Assembly: GCF_025854335.1 (NCBI RefSeq)
Contig: NZ_CP107716.1
Span: 3,155,001 to 3,219,000, forward strand
Length of the DNA stretch: 64,000 nt
Direction of reading: 5' to 3'
Source of the DNA: Pelagibacterium flavum
GTDB lineage: Bacteria; Pseudomonadota; Alphaproteobacteria; Rhizobiales; Devosiaceae
Shown: piece after piece, positions 47,131 to 55,695 of the stretch
How positions within the stretch are numbered: the stretch's first letter is position 1
How the letters are laid out: every line of letters begins with the position of its first letter
Program-made: the position numbers and the translations under genes
Notes under the pieces: model-generated
Told to the model about the DNA's origin: nothing
Database searches by the model: none
Seen by the model: the letters and a program-made list of their open reading frames with translations, nothing else

Positions 47131-47739
47131 TCAGGGGCGCACAAATTGGGCACGCTGCGCCTCGATAGGGCCGCGGCAGTGGCATTCCTCCATATGGTCA
47201 TTGACCATGCCCATGGCCTGCATGAAGGCATAACAGGTGGTCGGGCCGACGAAGGAAAAGCCGCGCTTTTTAAGGTCTTTCGAGAGTGCGATCGAGGCCG
47301 GGGCCGTACCGATGGTGCGCAAGGTATCCCAGGAATAATCAGCTGGACGATCGGCAGCGGACGGCTCGAAACGCCAGAAATAGGCCGCAAGCGAACCGAA
47401 CTCACTGCGCAGTTCCTGGGCGCGGCGGGCATTGTTGATGGTCGAAACGATTTTGCCCCGGTGGCGCACGATGCCCGCATCAGCCAGGAGGCGGTCGATA
47501 TCGGGCTCGTCGAAAGCGGCGACCCTCTCGATATCGAAGCCAGCGAAGGCAGCGCGGAAATTTTCGCGTTTTTTCAGGATGGTGAGCCAGGAGAGGCCCG
47601 ACTGAAAGCCTTCAAGGCAAAGCTTTTCAAAAAGGCGCGTGTCGTTGGTGACCGGATAGCCCCATTCGGTATCGTGATAGGATTGGTAAAGCGGATCGCT
47701 GCCAGCCCAGGGGCAGCGCACGGGAGCGGCATCTGTCAT
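47131..47739 (-). CDS. tag: DNA-3-methyladenine glycosylase I
   Basis: Removes 3-methyladenine from alkylated DNA. The 202-residue protein has the TAG N terminus RCPWAGSDPLYQSYHDTEWG with zinc-ligand Cys and His, the helix-hairpin-helix region with FQSGLSWLTILKKRENFRAA, and the C-terminal zinc ligands in DHMEECHCRG. The start ATG 47739 fits the family; the frame opens 19 codons upstream. It appears monocistronic. Confidence 0.94.
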   Translation of the reverse strand: MTDAAPVRCPWAGSDPLYQSYHDTEWGYPVTNDTRLFEKLCLEGFQSGLSWLTILKKRENFRAAFAGFDIERVAAFDEPDIDRLLADAGIVRHRGKIVSTINNARRAQELRSEFGSLAAYFWRFEPSAADRPADYSWDTLRTIGTAPASIALSKDLKKRGFSFVGPTTCYAFMQAMGMVNDHMEECHCRGPIEAQRAQFVRP

Positions 47740-47866
47740 GGAATCGTCTCGCTGAAGCATTTGGATAACCATAGCCCTAGAGCAAGATTTAACCATCCCA
47801 TTTGACTCAATCTTTGCCGATTAAGGACAGGATCGCTCTTGTTTTCAAGCTCGACACGAGGCGCCG

Positions 47867-48481
47867 ATGATCCGTATGACCGTTGCCCTAATTGCCGTCT
47901 TCATGCTTGCCGCGACCGCGCAGGCCGGCCCGGGCTATCGTGGGTATCTCAACGCCATGTTCGGGCCACCGCCGGGGATGGTTTTGACGCCAGATGAGCC
48001 CCAGACCCTGCTCGAATATCAGACGGACTATGTCAGCCATCCGATGTGGCTGCGGCAAGTTGTCAATTACCGGACCAGCGAAGCGCCGGGCACGCTGATT
48101 GTCGATACGCGCCGGCATTTTTTGTTTCTGGTCATGCCGAACGGGCGGGCCATGCGGTATGGAATCGGAGTGGCGCGGACCGGGTTCGAATGGAGCGGAA
48201 CGCATCGGGTGAGTGCCAAGCGCGAATGGCCGAGTTGGACACCGCCGGCCGAAATGCATGCTCGCCAGCCGGGGCTGCCTAGGTTCATGCCGGGAGGCCC
48301 GAACAATCCGATGGGCGCCCGGGCGCTCTATCTGGGTTCGACCCTCTATCGCATCCACGGAACAAACGAGCCGTGGAGCATCGGGCGGTCGGTCTCATCG
48401 GGGTGTATCCGCATGACCAATGAGGATATAATCGATCTCTATGGTCGCGTCCCCGTCGGGGCCAAGGTCATCGTGGTCTAG
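47867..48481 (+). CDS. L,D-transpeptidase (YkuD family)
   Basis: A 204-residue exported enzyme. It has a signal peptide (VALIAVFMLAATAQAGPG) and a YkuD catalytic domain with the motif HGTNEPWSIGRSVSSGCIRM (about residues 164-183), including the catalytic Cys and its His. YkuD proteins form 3-3 peptidoglycan crosslinks or attach proteins to peptidoglycan in the periplasm. The N-terminal linker has no LysM domain. It is a single gene. Confidence 0.93.
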   Translation: MIRMTVALIAVFMLAATAQAGPGYRGYLNAMFGPPPGMVLTPDEPQTLLEYQTDYVSHPMWLRQVVNYRTSEAPGTLIVDTRRHFLFLVMPNGRAMRYGIGVARTGFEWSGTHRVSAKREWPSWTPPAEMHARQPGLPRFMPGGPNNPMGARALYLGSTLYRIHGTNEPWSIGRSVSSGCIRMTNEDIIDLYGRVPVGAKVIVV

Positions 48482-48551
48482 GCACCGGCAACCTGGTCGC
48501 CGGGCCAAGAGCTTGTCATTATGATTCCGAAGCGGTTGTCACGCTTTCGGT

Positions 48552-48788
48552 TCAGGCCGCGTGGGGAATGTTGAACCCCTTGTCGGCATAGTCCTTGAGT
48601 TTGTTCCGAACCGTGCGGATCGAAAGCCCGAGGATTTGAGCGGCACGGGTGCGATTGCCATTGGTCTGCCGGAGGGTGGCGAGAATCAGCGTTCTTTCCA
48701 CTTCGGCAATCGGCAACCCAACCATGGCCTCCGCCAGGTCGGCGTTTGGAGCAAAGTCGTACACTGCACGTCCTTTCTGAGCCCCCAT
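48552..48788 (-). CDS. Orphan Fis-type HTH protein (FlbD C-terminal-like)
   Basis: A 78-residue protein consisting almost only of a Fis/HTH_8 DNA-binding domain: AEVERTLILATLRQTNGNRT then RAAQILGLSIRTVRNKLKDY. The sequence is very close in pattern to the C-terminal domain of FlbD/NtrC-like activators, but AAA+ and receiver domains are absent and no remnants are visible upstream. The start is ATG 48788. The gene sits 144 bases downstream of tRNA-His. It may be a stand-alone nucleoid or regulatory protein. Confidence 0.8.
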   Translation of the reverse strand: MGAQKGRAVYDFAPNADLAEAMVGLPIAEVERTLILATLRQTNGNRTRAAQILGLSIRTVRNKLKDYADKGFNIPHAA

Positions 48789-48931
48789 ACGCTTGGCTTA
48801 CCGCTTAAGGGTCATCCCTTATGGTTAACAAAGCCCTAACAGCAGAGCGATCACGGACGGTTTTGATTAACCTATGACAGCCAGACGACCGCGCACGTGC
48901 CTACCGTGTCATCTTGCTGGAAAAAGAGAAA

Positions 48932-49008
48932 TGGTACCGTCGCCCCGGATCGAACGGGGGACCTCTAGATCCACAATCTAGCGCTCTAACCAACTGAGCT
49001 ACGACGGC
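48932..49008 (-). tRNA. tRNA-His (anticodon GTG)
   Basis: Read on the minus strand, the 77-nt gene (with encoded CCA) folds as a cloverleaf: acceptor GCCGTCG with CGACGGT, D arm GCTC/GAGC, anticodon stem CTAGA/TCTAG around TTGTGGA (anticodon GTG), and T arm CCCCG/CGGGG. The first pair is G1-U72, the discriminator is A73, and the base before G1 is T, so no G-1 is encoded; this is the special alphaproteobacterial form of tRNA-His. Confidence 0.96.
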
Positions 49009-49267
49009 ACGGTGACGCGGACGTTATGACGCTTATGGCAGCGTCGTCCCGAAACGCGGCGGAACATAGGTCGAGATGACGGCAATGACAAGTGCGGTTG
49101 TGCCAAGATCGGCAGGTTTTTTGATGGCGGGATGCGAGCTGACCTTAACCATTTCCAACCTTTGAGCGGGCAAGAATGGTGCAAGACATGGACCGGCTCG
49201 CCAAGTCCCTATATTTAAGGTTTCGTCAACCATCGACCCGGACCGGGACGAGGCGGGGCATACGGAC

Positions 49268-51667
49268 ATGACCATGACGCTCGACTGGACAAGCGCAGAA
49301 CAGGCTCAAAGCGTAACGCGGTACGAGGACGACCCGCGTCCGGCCTGGCTATGGCCGGTCGACAGCTCACAGCCGGTCTGGACCAATCGGGCCGCGGGGC
49401 TGTTTGGTGCGAAGATCAAGGGCGACGGAGTCAAGGCGGCGGAGCCCGCTGTGCCGATCAAGGGCCAGATCGCCCGTATCGTGCGGCTGGGCCTTATGGG
49501 GCGGCCAACGCTGTCGCGCATGCAGTTTCTGGCCGGGCGCAAGCCGCTCTCGGCAACCTGTCACTGCACACCGCTGCGGCTGGGCGACGACAAGCTCTAT
49601 CTGCTGGTTGTGGGAGTGGATCCGATCGGGGAAGAGCTTCTGGCCGCGGCGGAACCGCGCGCCGAACGCCATGAGGAAATTGCGCCCGCAGAACCGATGG
49701 TCGAACTCGCGGCGCCTCAAGTGCCTGACGATGATGCCGATGCGCAGGACGCGACGACGGTACCAGATGCCCTTGAGGAGGAAGATATCGAACAGGAAGG
49801 GCTTGCGGCACTTGTCGACAAGCTGGCCGGGCACGAGCATCTTTTCGATCCTCTCGATGCGGACGATGACGCCCCGTTTTCAGGACAGGTGCCCGGCCGC
49901 GACTACGCAGAGATCGCCTTTGACGAAGTGGTCGAGGCGGCGGAGGGCGAGGATCGGTCCGATTGGGACGAGGAAGACCCTGCCGCGCTCGAAGAGGCCG
50001 CATTTGCCGCCGATGGCAGCAATGAGGAGGGTTCGGCACGTGCAGGGTTGTGGCAGATTACGGGGCGCGGGCTGACTATCTCGCCCATCGTCTATGAAGA
50101 GGAAGAATCCGAATCGCAGGCCGAACAGGCGGACGAGGCGGCGGCGTCCGATGTCAGCGAGCAGAGCACGCGATACAATTTCGACGAACTTTCGCGTATC
50201 CTCAACGAGCGGGTTAACCGCGACGATCCAACCCCACTGCCCCCCCTGTCCCTAAGGCCGCAGCGGTCCGGCGGAGAGTTGGTGGCGTTGAGCGAAGAAG
50301 CGCTGGTGCTTAATCGGTTGCCGATCGGCATTCTGATCTTCCGCGATCAAGACATTTTGTTTGCCAACCGCGCGCTGGTCGATCTGACCGGTTACGAAAA
50401 CGCCACCACGCTGCGCAGCCTTGGTTTGTCGGCGATCTTTCCCACGGTGGATGGCGGCGAGCCGGCAGGACCGGTCAGCCATCTGTTGCGCCGGGACGGC
50501 GAAAAGGTCGCGGTCAACGCCCGGCTCAACGCCATCACCTGGCAGGGCCGTCCCGGGTTCATGCTCTCGGCCAGGGCCAACGATATCGAACCGCTGCGCG
50601 AGGCGGAAGTGGGCCAGTTCGCCGCGCTCTGGGCAAAGGTCGCAAATTTTGATTTCGTCACAGCAGACCGGGCGGGACTGATTGCCAGCTTTGAAGGCAG
50701 CGGGGATGACGAATCCGATGTCGAAATCGGAACGCCGATAACCAATCTGATTGCGCAAAGTGAATACTCGGCGTTGCACCAGTTTCTCAGCCTGCCGGCG
50801 CGCTATGCCGGTGGCGTGCGGCCCGCGATCTCGCTCAAGGGAAAACGTGCCGGGCACACGCTGACGCTTTTTGCCGAAGGACGGGCAGGCATCATATCGG
50901 GTTATTTCGGCCTGCTCGGCCCCCTCGAAGCCAAGGCTGCCGGCACAGGGCGGTCGCGTAGCGGGCTACCGGCCGCGACGCTGAGCCGGATCACGCGCGG
51001 GCTGCGCCGCCCGCTCAATACCATTTCGGGCTTTTCCGAATTGATCGCGTCAGAATCCTTTGGTCCGCTGGCCAATGCGCGCTATCTCGAATATGCGCGC
51101 GACATCCGTGCGGCGAGCGGGGAGATCGGCGATCTGGCCGATGAACTCGACGATTATGTCAGACTTGCCGAGGGCGAGTTGGCACTCTCCCCCACCGACG
51201 TCGATATTGGAACCCTCCTGGCAGAGTCCCTTGTGCGGGTGCGGGGCGCTGCGGGAAAAGCCCGGGTGTTGCTGCGCAGCGCGATAAGCGAGCGGCTGCC
51301 CCATGTGCGGGTCGATGCGGCAACGCTCAAACAGGCGGTGCTCAACATGCTCGCCAGTGCCATAAGCGAGGGCAGCGAAGGCTCCAAGGTGGTGCTGTCG
51401 GGACAGGTCGAGGACGATGGCTCGGTCTCGATCCATGTGCGTGACACCGCCAAGGCACCCAACGCACTAGCTGAGCGCTTCATGGTTTTTCGTGACGGGG
51501 TGGCAGCGGACGGCAGCGAACGCAAGCCGACCCAATCGAGCATCGGGCTGACGCTGACCCGATCCCTCGTGGCTGTGAATGCCTGCTCGCTGAGTCTTGC
51601 TCCAGCAAGCGAGAGCGGCACATTAATGACGCTGACCATTCCGGCCAGCCTTGTGGTCAAGGGCTGA
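49268..51667 (+). CDS. PAS-domain pseudo-histidine kinase
   Basis: A 799-residue cytoplasmic protein. Residues 25-125 may be a first PAS-like domain; 130-320 is an acidic low-complexity linker; 340-450 is a PAS domain (LNRLPIGILIFRDQDILFAN); 570-640 is HisKA-like (LSRITRGLRRPLNTISGFSE); 650-795 is HATPase-like. Position 577, where the phosphorylated His should be, is Arg. The N box has Ser697 in place of Asn and the G1 box reads DTAKAPN in place of DxGxG. It therefore should neither autophosphorylate nor bind ATP normally. Architecture resembles PdhS/DivL cell-cycle kinases. No partner response regulator is adjacent. Confidence 0.85.
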   Translation: MTMTLDWTSAEQAQSVTRYEDDPRPAWLWPVDSSQPVWTNRAAGLFGAKIKGDGVKAAEPAVPIKGQIARIVRLGLMGRPTLSRMQFLAGRKPLSATCHCTPLRLGDDKLYLLVVGVDPIGEELLAAAEPRAERHEEIAPAEPMVELAAPQVPDDDADAQDATTVPDALEEEDIEQEGLAALVDKLAGHEHLFDPLDADDDAPFSGQVPGRDYAEIAFDEVVEAAEGEDRSDWDEEDPAALEEAAFAADGSNEEGSARAGLWQITGRGLTISPIVYEEEESESQAEQADEAAASDVSEQSTRYNFDELSRILNERVNRDDPTPLPPLSLRPQRSGGELVALSEEALVLNRLPIGILIFRDQDILFANRALVDLTGYENATTLRSLGLSAIFPTVDGGEPAGPVSHLLRRDGEKVAVNARLNAITWQGRPGFMLSARANDIEPLREAEVGQFAALWAKVANFDFVTADRAGLIASFEGSGDDESDVEIGTPITNLIAQSEYSALHQFLSLPARYAGGVRPAISLKGKRAGHTLTLFAEGRAGIISGYFGLLGPLEAKAAGTGRSRSGLPAATLSRITRGLRRPLNTISGFSELIASESFGPLANARYLEYARDIRAASGEIGDLADELDDYVRLAEGELALSPTDVDIGTLLAESLVRVRGAAGKARVLLRSAISERLPHVRVDAATLKQAVLNMLASAISEGSEGSKVVLSGQVEDDGSVSIHVRDTAKAPNALAERFMVFRDGVAADGSERKPTQSSIGLTLTRSLVAVNACSLSLAPASESGTLMTLTIPASLVVKG

Positions 51668-51714
51668 GACACACTGCTTGACAAGCACCGGCTTACTCGG
51701 CCTTAACTCGCCTT

Positions 51715-52800
51715 ATGAGCAAGCCCGAGCCGATCCTGAAGATTGACAACGTTTCGCGCCATTTCGGCATCATCGCAGCCCTCGATGGCGTTTCCTTCGA
51801 GATTGCGCCGGGGGAGATTGTTTGTCTGGTCGGGCATTCGGGTTGTGGGAAGTCGACCCTTTTGCGCGTGATTTCAGGCGTCGAGAAGATCGACGGAGGC
51901 ACCGTTGTTCTGGCCGGCAAGACAGTGAGCGGGGGACATGTATTCGTCGAGCCAGAGAACCGTAATATCGGTTTCATGTTTCAGGATTACGCGCTTTTTC
52001 CGCACCTGACGGCGCGGCAGAATATCGGCTTCGGGCTCAGGGGAATGAGCCGAAAGGACGCCATGGCGCGCGTCGATGACATCATTTCACGGCTGGGGAT
52101 CGGAGCGCTTGCCGAACGTTATCCGCATATGCTTTCGGGAGGCGAACAGCAGCGCATAGCGCTGGCTCGCGCTCTGGCTCCCCAACCACGAATACTGCTG
52201 ATGGACGAGCCATTTTCCAACCTCGACCGTGGATTGCGCGACACGATACGGCACGAGACCCTGACGCTGTTGCGAGGATTGGGAACGACGGCGATCATAG
52301 TGACACACGACCCCGAAGAAGCGCTGGCCATCGGCGACAAGGTGGTTCTGATGCACAAGGGCAAGGTTATCGAAAGCGGGACTGGAGACGCCATCTACAG
52401 CTTCCCCCAGACCGCTTACGCCGCAGCATTCTTCTCGCAGGTCAACCGCATTCCGGCGCGGCGTTCGGGCGATTGGCTCGACAGTGCGCTGGGCCGGTTT
52501 CCGGCACCGTGCGGCAGCTCGGGCCCGGTACAGCTCTTCATCCGCCCCCAGGCCCTAACCCTGACCGTGAATGGAACTGTAGCAACAGTAAGCGCGCGGG
52601 TTTTGCTTGGCGAGATTGAAGAGGTCACTCTCGAAGTTGCCGGCCTTGACGATCCGCTGATCATGCGCACCAGCGCCCAACGCGGCCTCCAAGTGGGCCA
52701 AAGCGTCACGATAGGGGTGGACGCAAAAGACGTGCTGGTGTTCGCCGCCGATGAAACGGCGCGTTCTGCCCTGCCGCGCGGCTCGCTGGCGGCAGAATAA
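51715..52800 (+). CDS. fbpC: Ferric iron ABC transporter ATP-binding protein
   Basis: ATPase of an Fe3+ importer, 361 residues. Walker A GHSGCGKSTLL (about residues 41-51), signature LSGGEQQRIALARAL (about 141-155), Walker B RILLMDEPFSNLD and the switch His in VTHDPEEAL are present; a TOBE-like C-terminal domain follows. No Shine-Dalgarno precedes ATG 51715, but TTGACA at 51678-51683 with a possible -10 about 17 bases on suggests a very short or absent leader. It precedes the binding protein and permease genes; identity comes from that context. Confidence 0.92.
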   Translation: MSKPEPILKIDNVSRHFGIIAALDGVSFEIAPGEIVCLVGHSGCGKSTLLRVISGVEKIDGGTVVLAGKTVSGGHVFVEPENRNIGFMFQDYALFPHLTARQNIGFGLRGMSRKDAMARVDDIISRLGIGALAERYPHMLSGGEQQRIALARALAPQPRILLMDEPFSNLDRGLRDTIRHETLTLLRGLGTTAIIVTHDPEEALAIGDKVVLMHKGKVIESGTGDAIYSFPQTAYAAAFFSQVNRIPARRSGDWLDSALGRFPAPCGSSGPVQLFIRPQALTLTVNGTVATVSARVLLGEIEEVTLEVAGLDDPLIMRTSAQRGLQVGQSVTIGVDAKDVLVFAADETARSALPRGSLAAE

Positions 52801-52819
52801 TTTATTGAAAGATCAGCAG

Positions 52820-52836
52820 GTTAGAACCACTCTAAA
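52820..52836 (+). promoter_or_regulatory. Irr-type iron control element (ICE box)
   Basis: GTTAGAA-CCA-CTCTAAA differs from the ICE consensus TTTAGAA-N3-TTCTAAA at one position in each arm. It lies 109 bases before the fbpA start and 16 bases upstream of a TTGACA, a position where Irr would be expected to act as activator under low iron. Confidence 0.75.
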
Positions 52837-52852
52837 CTACATTTGAAATTTC

Positions 52853-52858
52853 TTGACA
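52853..52858 (+). promoter_or_regulatory. -35 element of the fbpA promoter
   Basis: TTGACA perfect match. The matching -10 is unclear (GAGTAT or similar near 52874-52880), so only this half is reported. Confidence 0.5.
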
Positions 52859-52944
52859 CACGCGATCAGCTATGAGTATTGCGCCTCATGGGCGCGTTTT
52901 GGCCTTTGGCGCCCTTGATGACACACACCAAGGGAAACACCCAA

Positions 52945-53973
52945 ATGACACGATTTCTAAAGATTTTTTCGACAGCCGGCCTTCTGGCGCTGGGTGCCGC
53001 GGTTCCTGCGCTGACCCAAGAGGTCAATATCTACACCACTCGCGAACCGGGTCTGATTCAACCGATCCTCGACGCGTTTACCGCTGAAACCGGTGTTGCC
53101 GTCAATACCGTCTTTTTGCAGGATGGATTGATCGAACGTGTTTCAGCCGAAGGCGAAAGCTCCCCCGCCGATATCCTGATGACTGTCGATTTTGGCGCTC
53201 TGATCGATCTGGTCGATGCCGGGCTTACCCAACCGATCGATTCTGAAGTGCTCGAAGGCGCCGTTCCTGAAGCGTTGCGCGATCCCGATGGTAATTGGTT
53301 TGCACTGTCCGGTCGGGCGCGCGTGCTCTATGCCGCCAAGGATCTCGATCTCGACAGCTTTACCTATGAACAGCTGGACGATGAGGAATGGCGCGGTCGG
53401 CTGTGCATTCGCTCGGGCCAGCATCCATACAACACGGCGATGTTTGCCGCCTATATGGCAAAATACGGCGAAGAGGAAACCCGCAGCTGGCTTGAAGGCA
53501 TCAAGGCCAATCAGGCTCGCGTTGCCGCCGGTGGCGATCGCGACGGGGCACGTGATATTGCCGCCGGTATTTGCGACATCGCCATCGGCAATTCCTACTA
53601 TGTGGGCCTGATGACATCGGGCGCCGGCGGCGAAGAGCAGCAGGCCTGGGCCGAAGAAATGAAGGTTATTCTGCCGACTTTCGAGAACGGCGGTACTCTG
53701 GTCAATATCTCGGGTGCCGGGTTGGCGGCCCATGCGCCAAATCGTGAGGAAGCCATCCAGCTCCTCGAATATCTTGTGTCCGATGATGCCCAGAAGCTCT
53801 ATGCAGAAGCCAATTTCGAGTACCCGGTCTCCGCATCGGCCGAGGTGCACCCGATTATTGCCGCCTTCGGCGAACTTGAAGCTGATGATCTCTCTCTGAC
53901 CGAAGTGCTGCCGTTCCGCACACGGGCCAGCGAGTTGGTCGATGAAGTCAACTTCGACACTTTCGAAAACTAG
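52945..53973 (+). CDS. fbpA: Ferric iron ABC transporter substrate-binding protein
   Basis: Periplasmic Fe3+-binding protein, 342 residues. A signal peptide (IFSTAGLLALGAAVPALTQE) is followed by VNIYTTREPGLIQPILDAFT and the two adjacent iron-binding tyrosines in IAIGNSYYVGLM near residue 205. The frame opens at 52879, but ATG 52945 with AAGGGA about ten bases ahead gives a correct signal peptide. An ICE box upstream indicates Irr control. Follows fbpC; precedes the permease after a hairpin. Confidence 0.92.
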   Translation: MTRFLKIFSTAGLLALGAAVPALTQEVNIYTTREPGLIQPILDAFTAETGVAVNTVFLQDGLIERVSAEGESSPADILMTVDFGALIDLVDAGLTQPIDSEVLEGAVPEALRDPDGNWFALSGRARVLYAAKDLDLDSFTYEQLDDEEWRGRLCIRSGQHPYNTAMFAAYMAKYGEEETRSWLEGIKANQARVAAGGDRDGARDIAAGICDIAIGNSYYVGLMTSGAGGEEQQAWAEEMKVILPTFENGGTLVNISGAGLAAHAPNREEAIQLLEYLVSDDAQKLYAEANFEYPVSASAEVHPIIAAFGELEADDLSLTEVLPFRTRASELVDEVNFDTFEN

Positions 53974-53979
53974 GACAAG

Positions 53980-54002
53980 CGCGGCGGGGTCAACCCGCCG
54001 CG
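53980..54002 (+). other. Hairpin between fbpA and fbpB
   Basis: CGCGGCGGG and CCCGCCGCG form a perfect 9-bp stem with a five-base loop, starting seven bases after the fbpA stop. There is no T run. It probably blocks 3' exonucleases or reduces read-through so that the binding protein is made in excess over the permease. Confidence 0.7.
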
Positions 54003-54008
54003 TCTTCC

Positions 54009-55682
54009 TTGATGATGGCCATGGCTGCAAGCCGTCCCGCAGGGCGGCAACGGATCAGACTTTCCCTTTGGGCCGCGCTGGCATTTTCCGCCGCGGCTCT
54101 TGCGCTGTTGCCAGTGGCAACAATCGCGGTTACCGCGATGGCCGATACGGGCACGCTGTGGTCACATGTTCTGACCAATATCCTGCCGCAGGCGGCCTGG
54201 AATACAGGCGTTTTGTTGCTCGGTACCGGTATCATCGCGACCTGTGTAGGTACGGGAGCAGCATGGCTGGTTTCGGCCTATGATTTTCGCGGGCGGGCGG
54301 TGCTCGAATGGGCTCTGTTGCTGCCTCTGGCCGTACCTACCTACATCATGGCCTATGCCTATCTCGACGTTTTGAGCCCACTGGGACCCATTCAAGGCGC
54401 TATCCGCTGGGTGCTGGGCTATTCGAGCCCGCGCGATTTCAGGCTTCCCGATATCCGTGCCATGTGGGGGGCCATCGGTGTGTTCGGTTTCGTTCTCTAC
54501 CCGTACGTCTATCTGACGACGCGCGCGATGTTTCTGACCCAGGCTGCCAATCTCGTGGAGGTTTCCCGGACACTGGGGGTGGGGCGAAACGGCGTATTCT
54601 GGCGCGTGGCGCTGCCCCTGGCCCGCCCGGCAATTGCCATTGGCGTATCGCTGGCGCTGATGGAAGCACTAAACGATGTGGGCGCTGCGCAGTTTCTGGG
54701 TATCCGTACGCTGACGGCCTCGGTCTATACCACATGGATCGTGCGAACTGATCTGGCCGGGGCGGCACAGATCGCCATCGCCATGCTCACGGTCGTCGTC
54801 GCGCTGATCGTTTTCGAGCGCTGGGCACGCCGCAACCAGCGCTTTGCGGCCAGCGCCCAACGAGCAAGGCCCATGCCACCCCGGAAGTTGGCTGGTCTGA
54901 AGGGGCTGGGAGCCTTTGCGCTGGGTTTTCTGCCAATCCTGATCGGGTTTGTAGGACCGGCCATCTATCTGGCCATCGCTGCGGTCAGACGGATCGAATT
55001 TGCGGGCTTTTCTCCAGCGCTTGTGAGGGCGGCAATCAATACAATCTCGATCTCGGCAATGGCCACTGCGGTGGTTCTGGTGCTGGGATTTGCCATTGCG
55101 TACGCCGCACGGCTGCAGCCGGGACGCAAGACCGCAATTGCCGCGCGGATTGCGACGCTGGGCTACGCGGTCCCCGGTACGGTTTTGGCCATTGGTATTC
55201 TGATCCCGGTGGCCGCTTTCGATCGCACACTGGACGGACTGATGCGCGATTGGATCGGGATTTCAACCGGACTATTGCTTCTCGGATCGGGCGCAGCGCT
55301 GATCTATGCCTATACGGCGCGGTTTCTGGCGATTTCGGCGGGTGGTATCGAAGCGGGGCTAAGCCGGATCCCGACATCCTATGATCACGCGGCGCGTACG
55401 CTGGGGCAGAGCGCTACGGGTACCCTATTTCGCGTGCATCTGCCCCTATCGCGCACAGCGCTGACCGCGGCAGGGCTCCTGGTCTTCGTTGACTGCATGA
55501 AAGAATTGCCGGCAACCCTACTATTGCGGCCGCTCAATTTCGAGAGCCTAGCAACGCTGCTCTATGGCGAAGCAGCGCGCGGAACGTACGAAGACGCGGC
55601 GCTGGCCGCGCTCATCATCGTCGCTATCGGCATTTTGCCGGTGGTGCTTTTGGCAAGGACCGGACGTCCGAACGCCAGATAA
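54009..55682 (+). CDS. fbpB: Ferric iron ABC transporter permease, two-domain
   Basis: A 557-residue permease with about twelve helices formed by two homologous halves. Each half has an ABC-coupling (EAA-like) loop: LGVGRNGVFWRVALPLARPA (about residues 188-207) and LGQSATGTLFRVHLPLSRTA near 470. This is the fused FbpB/ThiP-type layout of iron importers. TTG 54009, ATG 54012, 54015 and 54021 are all possible starts and none has a good ribosome binding site. It completes an fbpC-fbpA-fbpB set and converges on aglK. Confidence 0.92.
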   Translation: MMMAMAASRPAGRQRIRLSLWAALAFSAAALALLPVATIAVTAMADTGTLWSHVLTNILPQAAWNTGVLLLGTGIIATCVGTGAAWLVSAYDFRGRAVLEWALLLPLAVPTYIMAYAYLDVLSPLGPIQGAIRWVLGYSSPRDFRLPDIRAMWGAIGVFGFVLYPYVYLTTRAMFLTQAANLVEVSRTLGVGRNGVFWRVALPLARPAIAIGVSLALMEALNDVGAAQFLGIRTLTASVYTTWIVRTDLAGAAQIAIAMLTVVVALIVFERWARRNQRFAASAQRARPMPPRKLAGLKGLGAFALGFLPILIGFVGPAIYLAIAAVRRIEFAGFSPALVRAAINTISISAMATAVVLVLGFAIAYAARLQPGRKTAIAARIATLGYAVPGTVLAIGILIPVAAFDRTLDGLMRDWIGISTGLLLLGSGAALIYAYTARFLAISAGGIEAGLSRIPTSYDHAARTLGQSATGTLFRVHLPLSRTALTAAGLLVFVDCMKELPATLLLRPLNFESLATLLYGEAARGTYEDAALAALIIVAIGILPVVLLARTGRPNAR

Positions 55683-55695
55683 GCCGGTCGCTCAC

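Noticed and set aside
49033..49275. 80-codon minus-strand frame between tRNA-His and the pseudo-kinase
   Set aside because: No usable ribosome binding site and no domain; it would overlap the start of the pseudo-kinase gene. The 259-base gap otherwise shows only the expected promoters.
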